A DNA stretch of 64,000 nt from JBBQZP01 sp038207585 (GTDB taxonomy: Bacteria; Pseudomonadota; Alphaproteobacteria; Rhodobacterales; Rhodobacteraceae), in NCBI GenBank assembly GCA_038207585.1, contig JBBQZP010000023.1, positions 9,653 to 73,652 on the forward strand, given 5' to 3'. Below are positions 38,571 to 48,133 of this stretch, in pieces (position 1 is the first letter of the stretch; the number at the start of each line of letters is the position of its first letter). Below the pieces are notes generated by a model. The model worked only from the letters and a program-made list of their open reading frames with translations, was not told the DNA's origin and searched no databases. The translations under genes and the position numbers were made by a program.

Positions 38571-40802
38571 TCAAACCCCGATTGCGGTCGAGAAGTTGTC
38601 GGGAATGAATTCGAGGCTATCGATCCGCAGGGGTTCTCCGCCGCCGAAGTCATCGCCGATCAGCGAGACCTGGTCACCCGCCGAAATGGAAAGATCCCGG
38701 ATAATATGCGACGTCGCCGTCTTGCTGTTGGCATTGGCGCTTCCCAGTTCCTCGTCCCATCTCCATGATTCAACAATCTTTCCGTTCACCAGAAGCGAAA
38801 GCTTGCTGTTTCCGTCATTCTCGTCGAAATAGTTGACACGCACATCATAGGTGCCGGACTTTCCGGCGAAATCAGCATCGGCACGATGCTCGCCCGTGCC
38901 ATCGCGTCTTATGACGGCACCGTTCTTGGCCGCTTTGAGGCTTTCCGTCACAAAGCCGCTCAGATCAAAACTTTCCGCTTCCAGACTGATATACTCGCCG
39001 ATGGCTGCAACAGTGGTTTTTGTCGGTGCAGGCGTCACGGTATCTGCAACACTGTCAAACGTGAGCTTGTCAATCCGCAACGCTTCGCCTTTGTTCGCGA
39101 CACCCGTCAGCCTGATCTCATCACCTGCGGCCAGTTTCAGCCCACTGATGACTTTGGTGCTGGCGGTCAGGTCATTGGCGTTGTTGCTGCCAAGCTTCAG
39201 GTCCCACTTCCAGTTCGCGACCTCTTTGCCGTTCACCGTCACCAGCAGCGTGCTGACACCATCGGCCTCGTCAAAGTAGTCGATCGACAGATCGTATTTA
39301 CCTGCCGCACCCTTGAACGTCATACCGGCTTCGTTGATTCCATCCGTGCTGCCCTTTATCACCTTGTCGCTGGACGCCGCGCCGACTTTTTCTGTCTTGA
39401 AGCCTTGCGTCAGGATAAGGGATTCAGCTTCCACGGTGATCGTTTTGTCTGGTCCCGTCGTTGTGGCGACCGGGCCGGAAATATCGCTTCCCACAAGGAT
39501 CGCCCCGGGCTGCGGCACGTCAACCGTCACTGGGGATGCAGGCTGCCCGGTTGGTTTCGGCGCGGCGGTCTGCACGTTAAAGCCATCAAGCAGGCCGTTG
39601 ATATAGTCTTCGATATTTGCATAGCCGTCGCCATCCGCGTCCTTCTGGGCATCTGCAACGGTCACATTCGATCCGATCAGGCGCTCGTACTGATCAGGAA
39701 TACCGTCTTTGTCGGTATCCAGCAGCGCACTTTGCGCTTTTGTCGTAAGATAGCCGCCCACCTGGTCTTGGGAGTCGATAATTTTCCCAGTGCCATTCAG
39801 TACAGTTTTGATGATGCGTGCATCTATTGCGTCAAGCCCGCCTGCGCTCGCTCCAGCGTTAGAAAGCACATGGTCAACCACATCGGCGGTATCAATCACG
39901 GTTTTTGTGGCTGGGTCGAAGACATATTTACTTTGCAGTTTCGACACGGCGCTTCCGCCGATTTCGCCAATGTTCCCTGAGGCGTAGTAGGCAGTCGACG
40001 CAGAGCCAGACTCAAAACGGATCGCTTCGCGCCCTGTGGAATCCGCGCCCGCGATGAAGACGTTGTTGATTACATGACCGGTCGAGCCTTCATTGCTCGC
40101 GTAACCGCTGTTGCCCCAGTTGTAGACCACATTGTTTATGAACTCGATCTGCTTTGCATCGTCCTTGATCGTAGCGTTGCGGAACTTGTTGTGAGCAAGA
40201 AGATTGCCGACGATGCTTACATTGGAGCTTCCGTCGCCAACCAGCAAACCCATGCTGTGCTCTCCCTTGGAATGAATTGAATCATTAAGAGCTTCGGCAA
40301 TAATATTGTTCGAGAACGTGATGTTGCTGTTATCGCCCCAAGACGACAAGGCTTCGTCCAGCGACCACGAAATGGAGTTGCTGTCGATCACCACGTTCTT
40401 GATTGTCTCGCCGGATTTTCCAACCGAGATGCCATCGCGGTCATCGGGCTTGTCGCCGTCCGGGTCATCGCCCGGACGCACGTGAACACCCCGGATAATC
40501 ACTTCACTTTCCACAACCCGCAAGCGTGCCCCGGCAACCGTGATGCCGCCCGGCGCCGTCTGACCAGCGACGGTCACGTCGCCGTTAATCTGGATCTCAT
40601 CCTTGAGGTTTATGATGCCCCCGACTTCGAAAATGACAATCCGGGGCTGATCAAGGACTTCCAACGCCCAACGTAGCGAACCGACGCCTGAGTCATTCAG
40701 ATTGGTGACTTTAACCACCTCACCACCTCGGCCGCCTTGCGTTTCGGCACCAAAGCCCACTGCACCTTGGAAGGCCAACAGATTTGAATTCGTGATTGTC
40801 AT
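38571..40802 (-). CDS. Pectate-lyase-like right-handed beta-helix protein with two carbohydrate-binding-like modules
   Basis: This 743-residue protein begins FQGAVGFGAETQGGRGGEVV, then NLNDSGVGSLRWALE and SISWSLDEALSSWGDNSNI, the hallmarks of polysaccharide lyases of the pectate lyase beta-helix group (residues 8-330). A calcium-binding thrombospondin-3-like stretch (DTDKDGIPDQYE, DADGDGYANIEDY) covers about 359-402. Two copies of a carbohydrate-binding-like domain follow (about 453-582 and 602-734), each with EAES, YFDE.DG.S, W.WD..LGS.NAN and LRID. There is no Sec signal peptide, so type I secretion is likely. It lies next to the exopolysaccharide genes and probably trims the polymer; the substrate is unknown. 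Confidence 0.85.
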   Translation of the reverse strand: MTITNSNLLAFQGAVGFGAETQGGRGGEVVKVTNLNDSGVGSLRWALEVLDQPRIVIFEVGGIINLKDEIQINGDVTVAGQTAPGGITVAGARLRVVESEVIIRGVHVRPGDDPDGDKPDDRDGISVGKSGETIKNVVIDSNSISWSLDEALSSWGDNSNITFSNNIIAEALNDSIHSKGEHSMGLLVGDGSSNVSIVGNLLAHNKFRNATIKDDAKQIEFINNVVYNWGNSGYASNEGSTGHVINNVFIAGADSTGREAIRFESGSASTAYYASGNIGEIGGSAVSKLQSKYVFDPATKTVIDTADVVDHVLSNAGASAGGLDAIDARIIKTVLNGTGKIIDSQDQVGGYLTTKAQSALLDTDKDGIPDQYERLIGSNVTVADAQKDADGDGYANIEDYINGLLDGFNVQTAAPKPTGQPASPVTVDVPQPGAILVGSDISGPVATTTGPDKTITVEAESLILTQGFKTEKVGAASSDKVIKGSTDGINEAGMTFKGAAGKYDLSIDYFDEADGVSTLLVTVNGKEVANWKWDLKLGSNNANDLTASTKVISGLKLAAGDEIRLTGVANKGEALRIDKLTFDSVADTVTPAPTKTTVAAIGEYISLEAESFDLSGFVTESLKAAKNGAVIRRDGTGEHRADADFAGKSGTYDVRVNYFDENDGNSKLSLLVNGKIVESWRWDEELGSANANSKTATSHIIRDLSISAGDQVSLIGDDFGGGEPLRIDSLEFIPDNFSTAIGV

Positions 40803-41339
40803 GCTCTTCAGGTTTCCTATTCTGTGACGATACCGCTCGTTCTCGAAGATTGGATATCCGTCGAATTCCCGAAGCGCATGGCGAAAATGTGGCAGCAAGG
40901 TGAAGCAAGTAAGAAACCGCTGATCGCCGCAGCCAAATTGTGTACAGTTCGGCACAAATGCACCGACATAATTTCGATCGGCTGGAAAGCTCCTAAGTTT
41001 TGATCGTTCTGGCAATTTGTTGCCGTCCGCCATTTGCTGATGGGCAGGCCTGCTCCAATGGCTTGAGAATCGACCGTAGTCATAGCGGATCGGAAATTCG
41101 CAAGCCGCCCGCCCTACGCAAGCCGGTTGCTGCAAAATGGGGCATGTGTGCGCAGGCCTGGGACGGAAGCCATCCCGGCGCGGCTAAGCCTGATTTTTTT
41201 CTGGCCGGGCATGGAACAATCCGGCATATTGATCAGGCTATTGAGCAGAAGAACAAGTTTTTTGCACGATTCTGAATAGAAGTTGCCGCAGTAAGGCCTG
41301 CGCGTTTCAGTGGACGTTTTTGACAGAAAGGTCTTTGGC
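40803..41339. other. Intergenic region between the lyase-like gene and the glycosyltransferase operon
   Basis: This divergent 537-base region holds no convincing gene; short frames there lack ribosome sites. It must contain promoters in both directions and is relatively AT-rich near 40920-41020 and 41190-41300. I see no riboswitch or tRNA fold by eye. Confidence 0.4.
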
Positions 41340-42536
41340 ATGAACGGGACGAAAATTCTCGCATTGACGAAGTCGACCGGCGGCATTGCACTTTACAACC
41401 GTCTGCTTCTGTCCGAACTCCGATTGCTTGGCGCAGACTCCCACACAATATGCCTTTCCGAAAACGCAGAAGAATACGCAAGCAATCTTTCGAAATGCGG
41501 CCTGAGCGCGCAGCCAATGGCCATGGCACGGTATCGTATTGATCCCATCGGAGACCTGAGGGTTTTGATGAGAATCCGTTCGATTGTACGGTCAATGGCG
41601 CCTGACCTGATCATCTGTCACGGCAGCAAACCCGGGTTTATCGGGCGCATCCTCGGCCGGATGACCGGCTGCCCCGTGATATACCGGCAGGCTTCATTGC
41701 CATTCCTGCGTCGCGTGCAGGGCAACAAGGCACCATTCTACTGGGTGCTCGACTATCTGGCGGGGACGCTGGGCGGGCACCTTGTGACACTTACAGAATA
41801 TGCGAAACGCGAAACACTTGCCTACAAACTGGCCCGCCCTGACCGGATCACCGTTATTCGCACCGGGGTGGATGTTGATAGATTTTGTCCACCGAATGAC
41901 CGCGACACTGCAGTGCGCGGCCTTGGGCTTGATGCGTCCCGACCGGTTGTCGGCTGGATGGGGCGACTGGAACCACAGAAGGCGCCGATCGATTATGTTG
42001 CGGCACTCAAAATCGTGGCGCCTAAGCATCCGCAGGCGCAGTTCGTGATTGCCGGCGACGGACGGCTTCTGGACAGTGTGGCGCAAGCGGTCAGCGATGC
42101 CGGATTGTCGGACAGGGTGACGATGCTGACGTGGCAGCAAGACCCTGTGCCGACGCTGCAGGCTTTTGACATCTACGCGCTGAGTTCGCTTTGGGAAGGG
42201 CTGCCCCTGACGCTTCTTGAGGCGATGGCCTGCGGGTGCTGCTGCGTATCTACGGATGTGGATGGATGCGCCGAGGCGATTGATCACGGGACCACAGGGG
42301 CGCTCTTTGCGTCGGGCGATCCGCAGTTGATGGCCAATGCGCTGGATGCGGTGCTGAGTGACCCTGATCTGCGCAAACGCTACGCAAGTCAGGGGCGGCA
42401 ACGGGCCGAAACGCTGTTCAACAAAAAGACGATGGTGGCGAATTGGATCGATCTGATCGGGTCGCTGACGTCGCATTCCAGCGTCCGGGCGTCGCGGTCT
42501 GGCGCCGCCACCGAACCAGTCAGAAAGCGCGGGTAA
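41340..42536 (+). CDS. Glycosyltransferase family 4 (exopolysaccharide assembly)
   Basis: This 398-residue GT-B enzyme transfers a sugar from a nucleotide donor to the growing lipid-linked repeat. The N-terminal acceptor domain has LTKSTGGIALYNRLLLSELR. The C-terminal donor domain is typical: RPVVGWMGRLEPQKAPIDYV, VIAGDGRL and IYALSSLWEGLPLTLLEAMA (the E-x7-E motif), with SGDPQLMANAL at the end. The start at 41340 is preferred because GAAAGG precedes it; a GTG ten codons earlier is possible. First of three plus-strand genes; the next gene begins at the base after its stop. Confidence 0.88.
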   Translation: MNGTKILALTKSTGGIALYNRLLLSELRLLGADSHTICLSENAEEYASNLSKCGLSAQPMAMARYRIDPIGDLRVLMRIRSIVRSMAPDLIICHGSKPGFIGRILGRMTGCPVIYRQASLPFLRRVQGNKAPFYWVLDYLAGTLGGHLVTLTEYAKRETLAYKLARPDRITVIRTGVDVDRFCPPNDRDTAVRGLGLDASRPVVGWMGRLEPQKAPIDYVAALKIVAPKHPQAQFVIAGDGRLLDSVAQAVSDAGLSDRVTMLTWQQDPVPTLQAFDIYALSSLWEGLPLTLLEAMACGCCCVSTDVDGCAEAIDHGTTGALFASGDPQLMANALDAVLSDPDLRKRYASQGRQRAETLFNKKTMVANWIDLIGSLTSHSSVRASRSGAATEPVRKRG

Positions 42537-43781
42537 GTGCCAGATACGTCACATTCCTCTGCGACATGCGCCGTCGATCACCCGCAGCGTCTTCAGATTT
42601 GCATGGTGATTTCATCGTACCACCCGATTGTCGGAGGTGCCGAGAAGCAGGTTGCGCAACTGGCCAGTCTGATGATGAAAGAGGGACATTCCGTTACCGT
42701 TGTGACCCGGCGTTATCCCGGACTGGACCGCACCGAGACGATTGACGGGATCAGTGTGGTGCGGGTCGCGGTGCGCAAGCCGTTTGGCTCCGTGGGTTTC
42801 ATTCTTGGGGCGGCGGCGGCCATCCGCAAACTTCGGCCCGACGTCGTGCATTGTCATTCGCTTTTTTCACCTGCTTTGGCGGGGGCTCTGGTCCAGCGAT
42901 TGTCCGGCATCCCGTTTCTGGTCAAACCGATGTGCGGTGGCGAAGCAACCACCGTGTCCGAAAAGCCGCTGGGGCGTCAGCGACTGTCCTATATCGGCGG
43001 TGCGGTGAACACCTTTCTGGCCGTCAGCCACGAGATCGAGGAAGAACTGGTGCATCTTGGCATCCCAACGCGCAAGATCCGGTTCATCCCGAATGGCGTG
43101 GATGGCAGCCGGTTTCATCCGGCGGCAACAGCCTTGGAAAAGGCCGCCTTGCGCAAAACGCTGGGATTGCCAGCGGATCTGCTGTTTCTGTTTGCCGGTC
43201 GAATGGCGGCGCAAAAGCGACTGCCCCTGATGCTGGAAGCCTGGCGAAGCGTGATCGCGCAATTTCCCAAGGCAAAGCTGCTGATCGCGGGGGCGAACCG
43301 GTCTTCCAGTTCGGAATTTCAGGCCACGTTCGGCGAGGCGGAGGGTATCCCCGACGCGCTGCTTGACCAACCTGGCGTGCAGCTTTTGGGTCATGTCGAT
43401 GATATGCCAACCTTGTTGCGGGCATGCGATGTCTTTGTTCTGCCCTCGGCCCGCGAAGGCCTGTCGAACGCCCTGCTTGAGGCATCGGCAACTGGTCTTG
43501 CGACCGTTTCGGCGCGGATCGGGGGGGCACAGGATTTCATCGTGGAGGGCGAGAATGGTCTTCAGTTCCCGGTCGATGATCGGGATGGCCTGGCAGCGGC
43601 GCTTCTTTCGCTAGCACAGGATGCAGAGTTGCGGGCGGCTTTGGGTGCTGCCGCCCGGCGAACGGTTCTGATCGATTACGACATTCGCCAGACGGCCGCG
43701 CGCCTGTTGCGCGAATATCAGACCCTGCTGACGGGTGACCGACACCACCCGACCGATGCGCGGCGGATCGGCAATGTCTGA
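42537..43781 (+). CDS. Glycosyltransferase family 4
   Basis: This 414-residue GT-B enzyme has the family opening ICMVISSYHPIVGGAEKQVA, a glycine-rich acceptor-side loop, and the donor site LLFLFAGRMAAQKRLPLMLE with VLPSAREGLSNALLEASATG (E-x7-E). It begins with a GTG directly after the previous stop and ends with an 8-base overlap into the sulfotransferase gene, so the three genes form one coupled unit. The sugar donor is not deducible. Confidence 0.9.
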   Translation: MPDTSHSSATCAVDHPQRLQICMVISSYHPIVGGAEKQVAQLASLMMKEGHSVTVVTRRYPGLDRTETIDGISVVRVAVRKPFGSVGFILGAAAAIRKLRPDVVHCHSLFSPALAGALVQRLSGIPFLVKPMCGGEATTVSEKPLGRQRLSYIGGAVNTFLAVSHEIEEELVHLGIPTRKIRFIPNGVDGSRFHPAATALEKAALRKTLGLPADLLFLFAGRMAAQKRLPLMLEAWRSVIAQFPKAKLLIAGANRSSSSEFQATFGEAEGIPDALLDQPGVQLLGHVDDMPTLLRACDVFVLPSAREGLSNALLEASATGLATVSARIGGAQDFIVEGENGLQFPVDDRDGLAAALLSLAQDAELRAALGAAARRTVLIDYDIRQTAARLLREYQTLLTGDRHHPTDARRIGNV

Positions 43782-44670
43782 CAAGGGCCCGATCTTTGTG
43801 CTAGGCCTGCAACGGGGCGGGACCAATCAGTTGCTGAACGCCTTGCGTTCACATGCAGATACCATCTGGCCGGACGGCGAATTCCACGAGGTGCTGCGTC
43901 CGCGTCGGCCTACGTCGCTTGATGCAATACGCAGGTTATTGGGTTATCTGCCGTTGCTGATCCGCAAGGGCGACGTGCTGAACCCGCGACGTCGGCCGGT
44001 GCCGCTTGATCCGGCGGGTCGATCCTGGGTCGCACATTCCCTGCGTCAGGCGACACAATCCAATCTGGCCAAGGTTGCGCAGTACAAGGCGGCGCTTGCA
44101 GACCACGGGCTTAGCCCGGCACATCGCACGCCGGACGCGCGGATGCTGGTCAAGTTGGTGAATTACAATGTCGGCCTGGCACAGGATCTTGCTTTGGCCT
44201 TTCCGAATGCCACGTTCGTGGGCCTGATGCGGGACCCTTTCGGTATTTGCGAAAGCATGATGGCGCGCGGCGCAGAGCCGACAGATATTCTGCCCTTGTA
44301 CAGCTATGTCGGAGAAGAATTGTTGCGGCTGGAAGCTGAAGGTCTACCCGTAAAGATCGTACGTCTTGAAGACATGATCTCTGACTTCAAGCTGTCGGTC
44401 GAGGATGTGTATCGCTTCTGCGGTCTTGATGTAAGCGCGATGACGGGCATATGCCTTCAGATCAAAGAGCGGATAACCGATGCGGCGGGCGCGCTGACAA
44501 GCATCCGGAAGGTTGATCGCTTTTACAGTTTCGACCAAGTCAACACGCATATGCGCGGTGATATCAACGCAAGGGCCCTGGAACGCCTGACCCCCGAAGT
44601 CATCCGTATGGTTGAGCGTACCTGCGCGCCGATCATGGAACGTTTCGGATATGCGTCACCCGCACATTGA
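43774..44670 (+). CDS. Sulfotransferase (polysaccharide-type)
   Basis: This 298-residue enzyme has the PAPS 5'-phosphosulfate loop FVLGLQRGGTNQLLNAL (8-24) and the 3'-phosphate site VGLMRDPFGICESMM (around 149-163), the two signatures of cytosolic and Golgi sulfotransferases. The start at 43774 places the loop near the N terminus and overlaps the previous stop by 8 bases. Its place behind two glycosyltransferases suggests that it sulfates the repeat unit; this is inference. It differs from the two sulfotransferases downstream and probably has another acceptor. Confidence 0.85.
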   Translation: MSDKGPIFVLGLQRGGTNQLLNALRSHADTIWPDGEFHEVLRPRRPTSLDAIRRLLGYLPLLIRKGDVLNPRRRPVPLDPAGRSWVAHSLRQATQSNLAKVAQYKAALADHGLSPAHRTPDARMLVKLVNYNVGLAQDLALAFPNATFVGLMRDPFGICESMMARGAEPTDILPLYSYVGEELLRLEAEGLPVKIVRLEDMISDFKLSVEDVYRFCGLDVSAMTGICLQIKERITDAAGALTSIRKVDRFYSFDQVNTHMRGDINARALERLTPEVIRMVERTCAPIMERFGYASPAH

Positions 44671-44728
44671 TGCAGGCGATATGTTACCTAAGCCCGCGAA
44701 GCGCCAGCGCGCCGCAATCACGCCAGTA

Positions 44729-46198
44729 TCATGTCAGAATTAAGCGGGAAGATTCCCCTTTCTGCTGCGGTCTTGTGTGGTGCAACAGAACGATCATGTT
44801 CATCTCCACGGCAAGAGACATGACGAACCACAAGAAGCGCGGGAAACTGTCCTGCAGAAACGTCATAGATGCCATATACCCGGCAAATCCGGCCCCGAAG
44901 GCGATCACATGCCGGGCAAGTCTTTCATCGCCGACACTGCGCGCTGTCTTGACCGCCCGGAAGATGCTTGTCGCCGCGCCGCCAATGATTGCAAGAAGCA
45001 GGCCAAGACCAAGAAGGCCCACCTCGGCCAGATACTCAAGATAAAGGCTGTGCGTTGACCGCCCCTCACCCCGAAAAATCAGGCCCAACTCAAGCGCCAG
45101 ATTCTGGTAGTGCATCTTGAAGTTCCCGACACCCACACCCAGAACGGGATAATCCTTGAACAGCTCGAGCGCGACCCGCCAACTGGCAAGCCGTCCTTCG
45201 GTGCTTGTATCGACCGCCTCTCTGGAGGTGACTGCGCCTATGATCGTTCCAAAATGCTCGCGGCTTTCGGGGCTCATCGATATGATGGCGATCGCCGTCG
45301 CGATTACAAAGGCAAGACCAAACGTCATCAATTGTCTGAGCGAGAGGCCCGCGCCAAGCAGCATCAGCGCAAGCGTCAGCCCGATCAATCCGCCACGCGA
45401 TTGAGTGGCAAGAAGGCCAAAGACCAGCAGGCTTGCGATGCCCGCCCAGAATACCCCGGCGACAAGCCCGCGCGCGTTCAGAACCTGAAACAGCGCCAGC
45501 GGGATCGTGAAGACAATGATCGTCGCAAAGAAATTCGCATCTTCCAGAGGGCCGGAAAAGCGACCGCTGTTCTCGATCACCAGGGCAAATCCATAAAATC
45601 CGCCTGAAAAGCGCCCGAATGCAAGCTGATACGCCCCGATGGCACAGATAAACGCAACAGATAGAACCGTCACCGTGGTCGCCGTCTCGAACCCGCGGCG
45701 GTTCGTCATGAACGCCAGCGCAAGCAGGGCCACAATCGCATCCTTGACGAAATCGAGCGAGAATTTCAGGCTCGTTTCCCAGCCCTGAGCGTAGGTGGCG
45801 CTGAACAATTTCATGCACAGGATCAGCAAAAGACAGCCAATGGCCAGCCAGCCGATGTAGGGAGGCTGACGGTAGATCGTCCAGCGCGCAAGGATCAGCA
45901 TCAAGAGCGCTGGCGCCGATATTTTAGCAATCGACGGAAGGCCGAAGTGAACGATGAGGTTATCCGACATGTTCGTCACGATAACCATGACCAGAAGTCC
46001 AAGCGCGACCAGCGGATACCGGATCGACGTGGCGATCACGAGGAAAACCACCGGCGCCAGCAAAAGCACAAAGGGTGATTTTCCGCCGATGACAACGGCC
46101 ACGGCGGCAGCGGCCAACCCGGCCAGAACAATTGCAGCCAACCCCCTGTAGCGCAGAGGCAATGATGCCGCGAACCACGGGAGGGTCTGTGCCGTCAT
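44729..46198 (-). CDS. O-antigen ligase/Wzy-type polysaccharide polymerase family protein
   Basis: This 489-residue inner-membrane protein has about 12 predicted spans and belongs to the Wzy_C/O-antigen ligase family. The periplasmic loop with WRVALELFKDYPVLGVGVGN and STHSLYLEYLAEVGLLGL, containing the catalytic-type His, is typical. In this locus, with a flippase and chain-length protein, it most likely polymerises the exopolysaccharide repeat at the outer face of the membrane. Its start overlaps the preceding sulfotransferase stop by 4 bases. A C-terminal tail is polar and short. Confidence 0.85.
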   Translation of the reverse strand: MTAQTLPWFAASLPLRYRGLAAIVLAGLAAAAVAVVIGGKSPFVLLLAPVVFLVIATSIRYPLVALGLLVMVIVTNMSDNLIVHFGLPSIAKISAPALLMLILARWTIYRQPPYIGWLAIGCLLLILCMKLFSATYAQGWETSLKFSLDFVKDAIVALLALAFMTNRRGFETATTVTVLSVAFICAIGAYQLAFGRFSGGFYGFALVIENSGRFSGPLEDANFFATIIVFTIPLALFQVLNARGLVAGVFWAGIASLLVFGLLATQSRGGLIGLTLALMLLGAGLSLRQLMTFGLAFVIATAIAIISMSPESREHFGTIIGAVTSREAVDTSTEGRLASWRVALELFKDYPVLGVGVGNFKMHYQNLALELGLIFRGEGRSTHSLYLEYLAEVGLLGLGLLLAIIGGAATSIFRAVKTARSVGDERLARHVIAFGAGFAGYMASMTFLQDSFPRFLWFVMSLAVEMNMIVLLHHTRPQQKGESSRLILT

Positions 46199-47181
46199 GA
46201 CGGGCGACGCCGTTTTTGCAGACGGTTGCCGATGTTGATCCTGAGGCCGTCGACCAATCCCTTTTTGCGCATGTAGCGCACGACAGATCGGATGCTGTCC
46301 TTGCCGGCAACAAAACCACGCATGGCTATCGAAAGCGGAACATGCCGAACGGCATGGTCAAGGTGATAGGGGGTTCCTGCAGCGCTGGTATAGACGATCT
46401 CTTCGATCCGGCGTTGTTGCCGGGGTGTGAGACGTTGCCGGAACTTTCCAAGATTGGACGAGTCAATAAAGCTCTTTCCGGCCGCGCTTCCGATGTTTTC
46501 CGAGGGCCGCGCCAGTGACGTCATGTCGGACACATAATCAACGCCCAGAAAATCGCAGGCCCGTTTCAACGCAACCTCTGGATTGCCAAGCAGATCTTCA
46601 TAAAAGATCTCCATATAGTCGCCGCTCAGAACCGCTCCGTCACGGCGGCCCGCTGCGACATTGCGGGCCCATTTCGTGGCAGTGCGATAAATGTCATGGC
46701 GCCATGCCGCCCGGACCGAAAGCGCCACATCGCGCGGATCGCGGATGATATGGATAAACCGGGCCTGCGGCAGGATTTCCTTCAACAGTGGCATTTCCCG
46801 AACATATGACGGGGTCTTGTCGCCCCATATTGCGGTCGGCGCGGCGTCGGGATCGCCATAGAATCGCAGGATCATGCCAAGCGCTTCCGTCCAGTTGCGC
46901 GCCGCGTTCAGCGCATCAAAATCGGTCCGCGCCATCACGGGTTTGCCCATGCGCCGCGCAAAGATCTGGAACGGCATGCGGTCAAACTCATGAAAAAAGC
47001 TGTCGAGATCGACGTGAAACCGGTCTGCGCGCCCACCAAACTTGCGATAGAGATAGGGTATGAAGTGCGATTCCGGGTCACACAGATTGATCTGGGAATT
47101 TCTGTTGAGAAGATCCCGCAGCAACTTGGTTCCGCTGCGCGGACTGCCGACAACAAACAAGGGGCCAGAAAACACGGTCAT
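46195..47181 (-). CDS. Sulfotransferase family protein
   Basis: This 328-residue protein has the PAPS-binding VVGSPRSGTKLLRDLL (10-25) and FIHIIRDPRDVALSVRA (about 138-154), with YEDLL before the C-terminal helix region. It resembles the sulfotransferase_3 group of bacterial capsule loci. It is preceded 43 bases upstream by another sulfotransferase, and overlaps the polymerase gene by 4 bases. A basic tail (LQKRRRPS) may aid membrane association. Sulfation of the exopolysaccharide is inferred from the context. Confidence 0.85.
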   Translation of the reverse strand: MTVFSGPLFVVGSPRSGTKLLRDLLNRNSQINLCDPESHFIPYLYRKFGGRADRFHVDLDSFFHEFDRMPFQIFARRMGKPVMARTDFDALNAARNWTEALGMILRFYGDPDAAPTAIWGDKTPSYVREMPLLKEILPQARFIHIIRDPRDVALSVRAAWRHDIYRTATKWARNVAAGRRDGAVLSGDYMEIFYEDLLGNPEVALKRACDFLGVDYVSDMTSLARPSENIGSAAGKSFIDSSNLGKFRQRLTPRQQRRIEEIVYTSAAGTPYHLDHAVRHVPLSIAMRGFVAGKDSIRSVVRYMRKKGLVDGLRINIGNRLQKRRRPS

Positions 47182-47224
47182 GGTTCTTTTTGCAACTTAC
47201 TCTGCCTGAGGAAACCGGAGGTGA

Positions 47225-48133
47225 TCATGCGGGGGGTTCAAGCCAGGACGACAGATCGAGGCCCGCAAGATCCTGCAGCCGCAAGATATCCTCCCGGTAG
47301 ATCGATAGGAGCTTGTGATGAATCTCGGGCGGGATCGACGGCGCGTCGCCAAGATTGCGTGTCTTTGCCCATCGCGCCATGTTGCGCGCCCAGCCGGGCA
47401 AGGCCGGACGCAGGACATTCCGGGTCAGCCGGTTCTCGATCAACGAATTGAAGAATTTCGAACGCGGGTAGCTGCTGACGTTGTGACGCTTGTTCAGGGA
47501 CGGCTCAAATGTCGGATCGACCTCCAGAAAAGCGAAGATGCCCTGCAGGACCGCTAGATTACCACGGGCGAAATCTTCATAGCGAAACAGCATCAACTGG
47601 TCGCGCGGGAACAGGTCCAGATAGCGTTTGACCTGCGGATAGTAAAAGCTTGCCTGCACATGATGCGCGTTTTCATCAAACGACTCGTGCATCTCGCGAT
47701 GCTCTCTGCCGGATCGGACCTGCATGACATAGCCCGAAAAGGCACGATGCACCGGATTGCGCAGACTTGCGATTAGCTTCACATTCGGAACATGTTCCCT
47801 GATTCGTTGCGGCGCGCTTGGGCTTTCCAGATAGATAGGCGAGTTCTCGCCCCAAGCCTGTGACGGATCGGCGTCCCTGAACAGGGCCTCGTAATCGTCC
47901 AGCGTCCGGATCGCGAAATGATCGTTGCCAAACCGCTCCATCCGGTCACGCGCTTCGGCACCGCCATCATACGCGAAAAAGCGAATTTCCTTTGCAGGCA
48001 TGAAGATCTGGGGATGCTGCTCCATATAGCGATAGATCGCGCTGGTCCCTGCCTTTGCGGCACCGATGACAAGAAAATCGGGCAGAGTTTTGGCGTTGAC
48101 GCGATGCATCTTGGCGGTTGATCCACCGGTCAT
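47225..48133 (-). CDS. Sulfotransferase domain protein (heparan-sulfate-type family)
   Basis: This 302-residue enzyme has the PAPS loop DFLVIGAAKAGTSAIYRYM (19-37), with KAGT typical of heparan-sulfate-type sulfotransferases, the 3' site ASLRNPVHRAFSGYVMQV, and the later motif MLFRYEDFARG. The ATG at 48133 has AGAAGGAG upstream and overlaps the flippase stop by 4 bases. It shares little sequence with the two other sulfotransferases of the cluster, so three different positions or acceptors may be sulfated. Confidence 0.88.
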   Translation of the reverse strand: MTGGSTAKMHRVNAKTLPDFLVIGAAKAGTSAIYRYMEQHPQIFMPAKEIRFFAYDGGAEARDRMERFGNDHFAIRTLDDYEALFRDADPSQAWGENSPIYLESPSAPQRIREHVPNVKLIASLRNPVHRAFSGYVMQVRSGREHREMHESFDENAHHVQASFYYPQVKRYLDLFPRDQLMLFRYEDFARGNLAVLQGIFAFLEVDPTFEPSLNKRHNVSSYPRSKFFNSLIENRLTRNVLRPALPGWARNMARWAKTRNLGDAPSIPPEIHHKLLSIYREDILRLQDLAGLDLSSWLEPPA

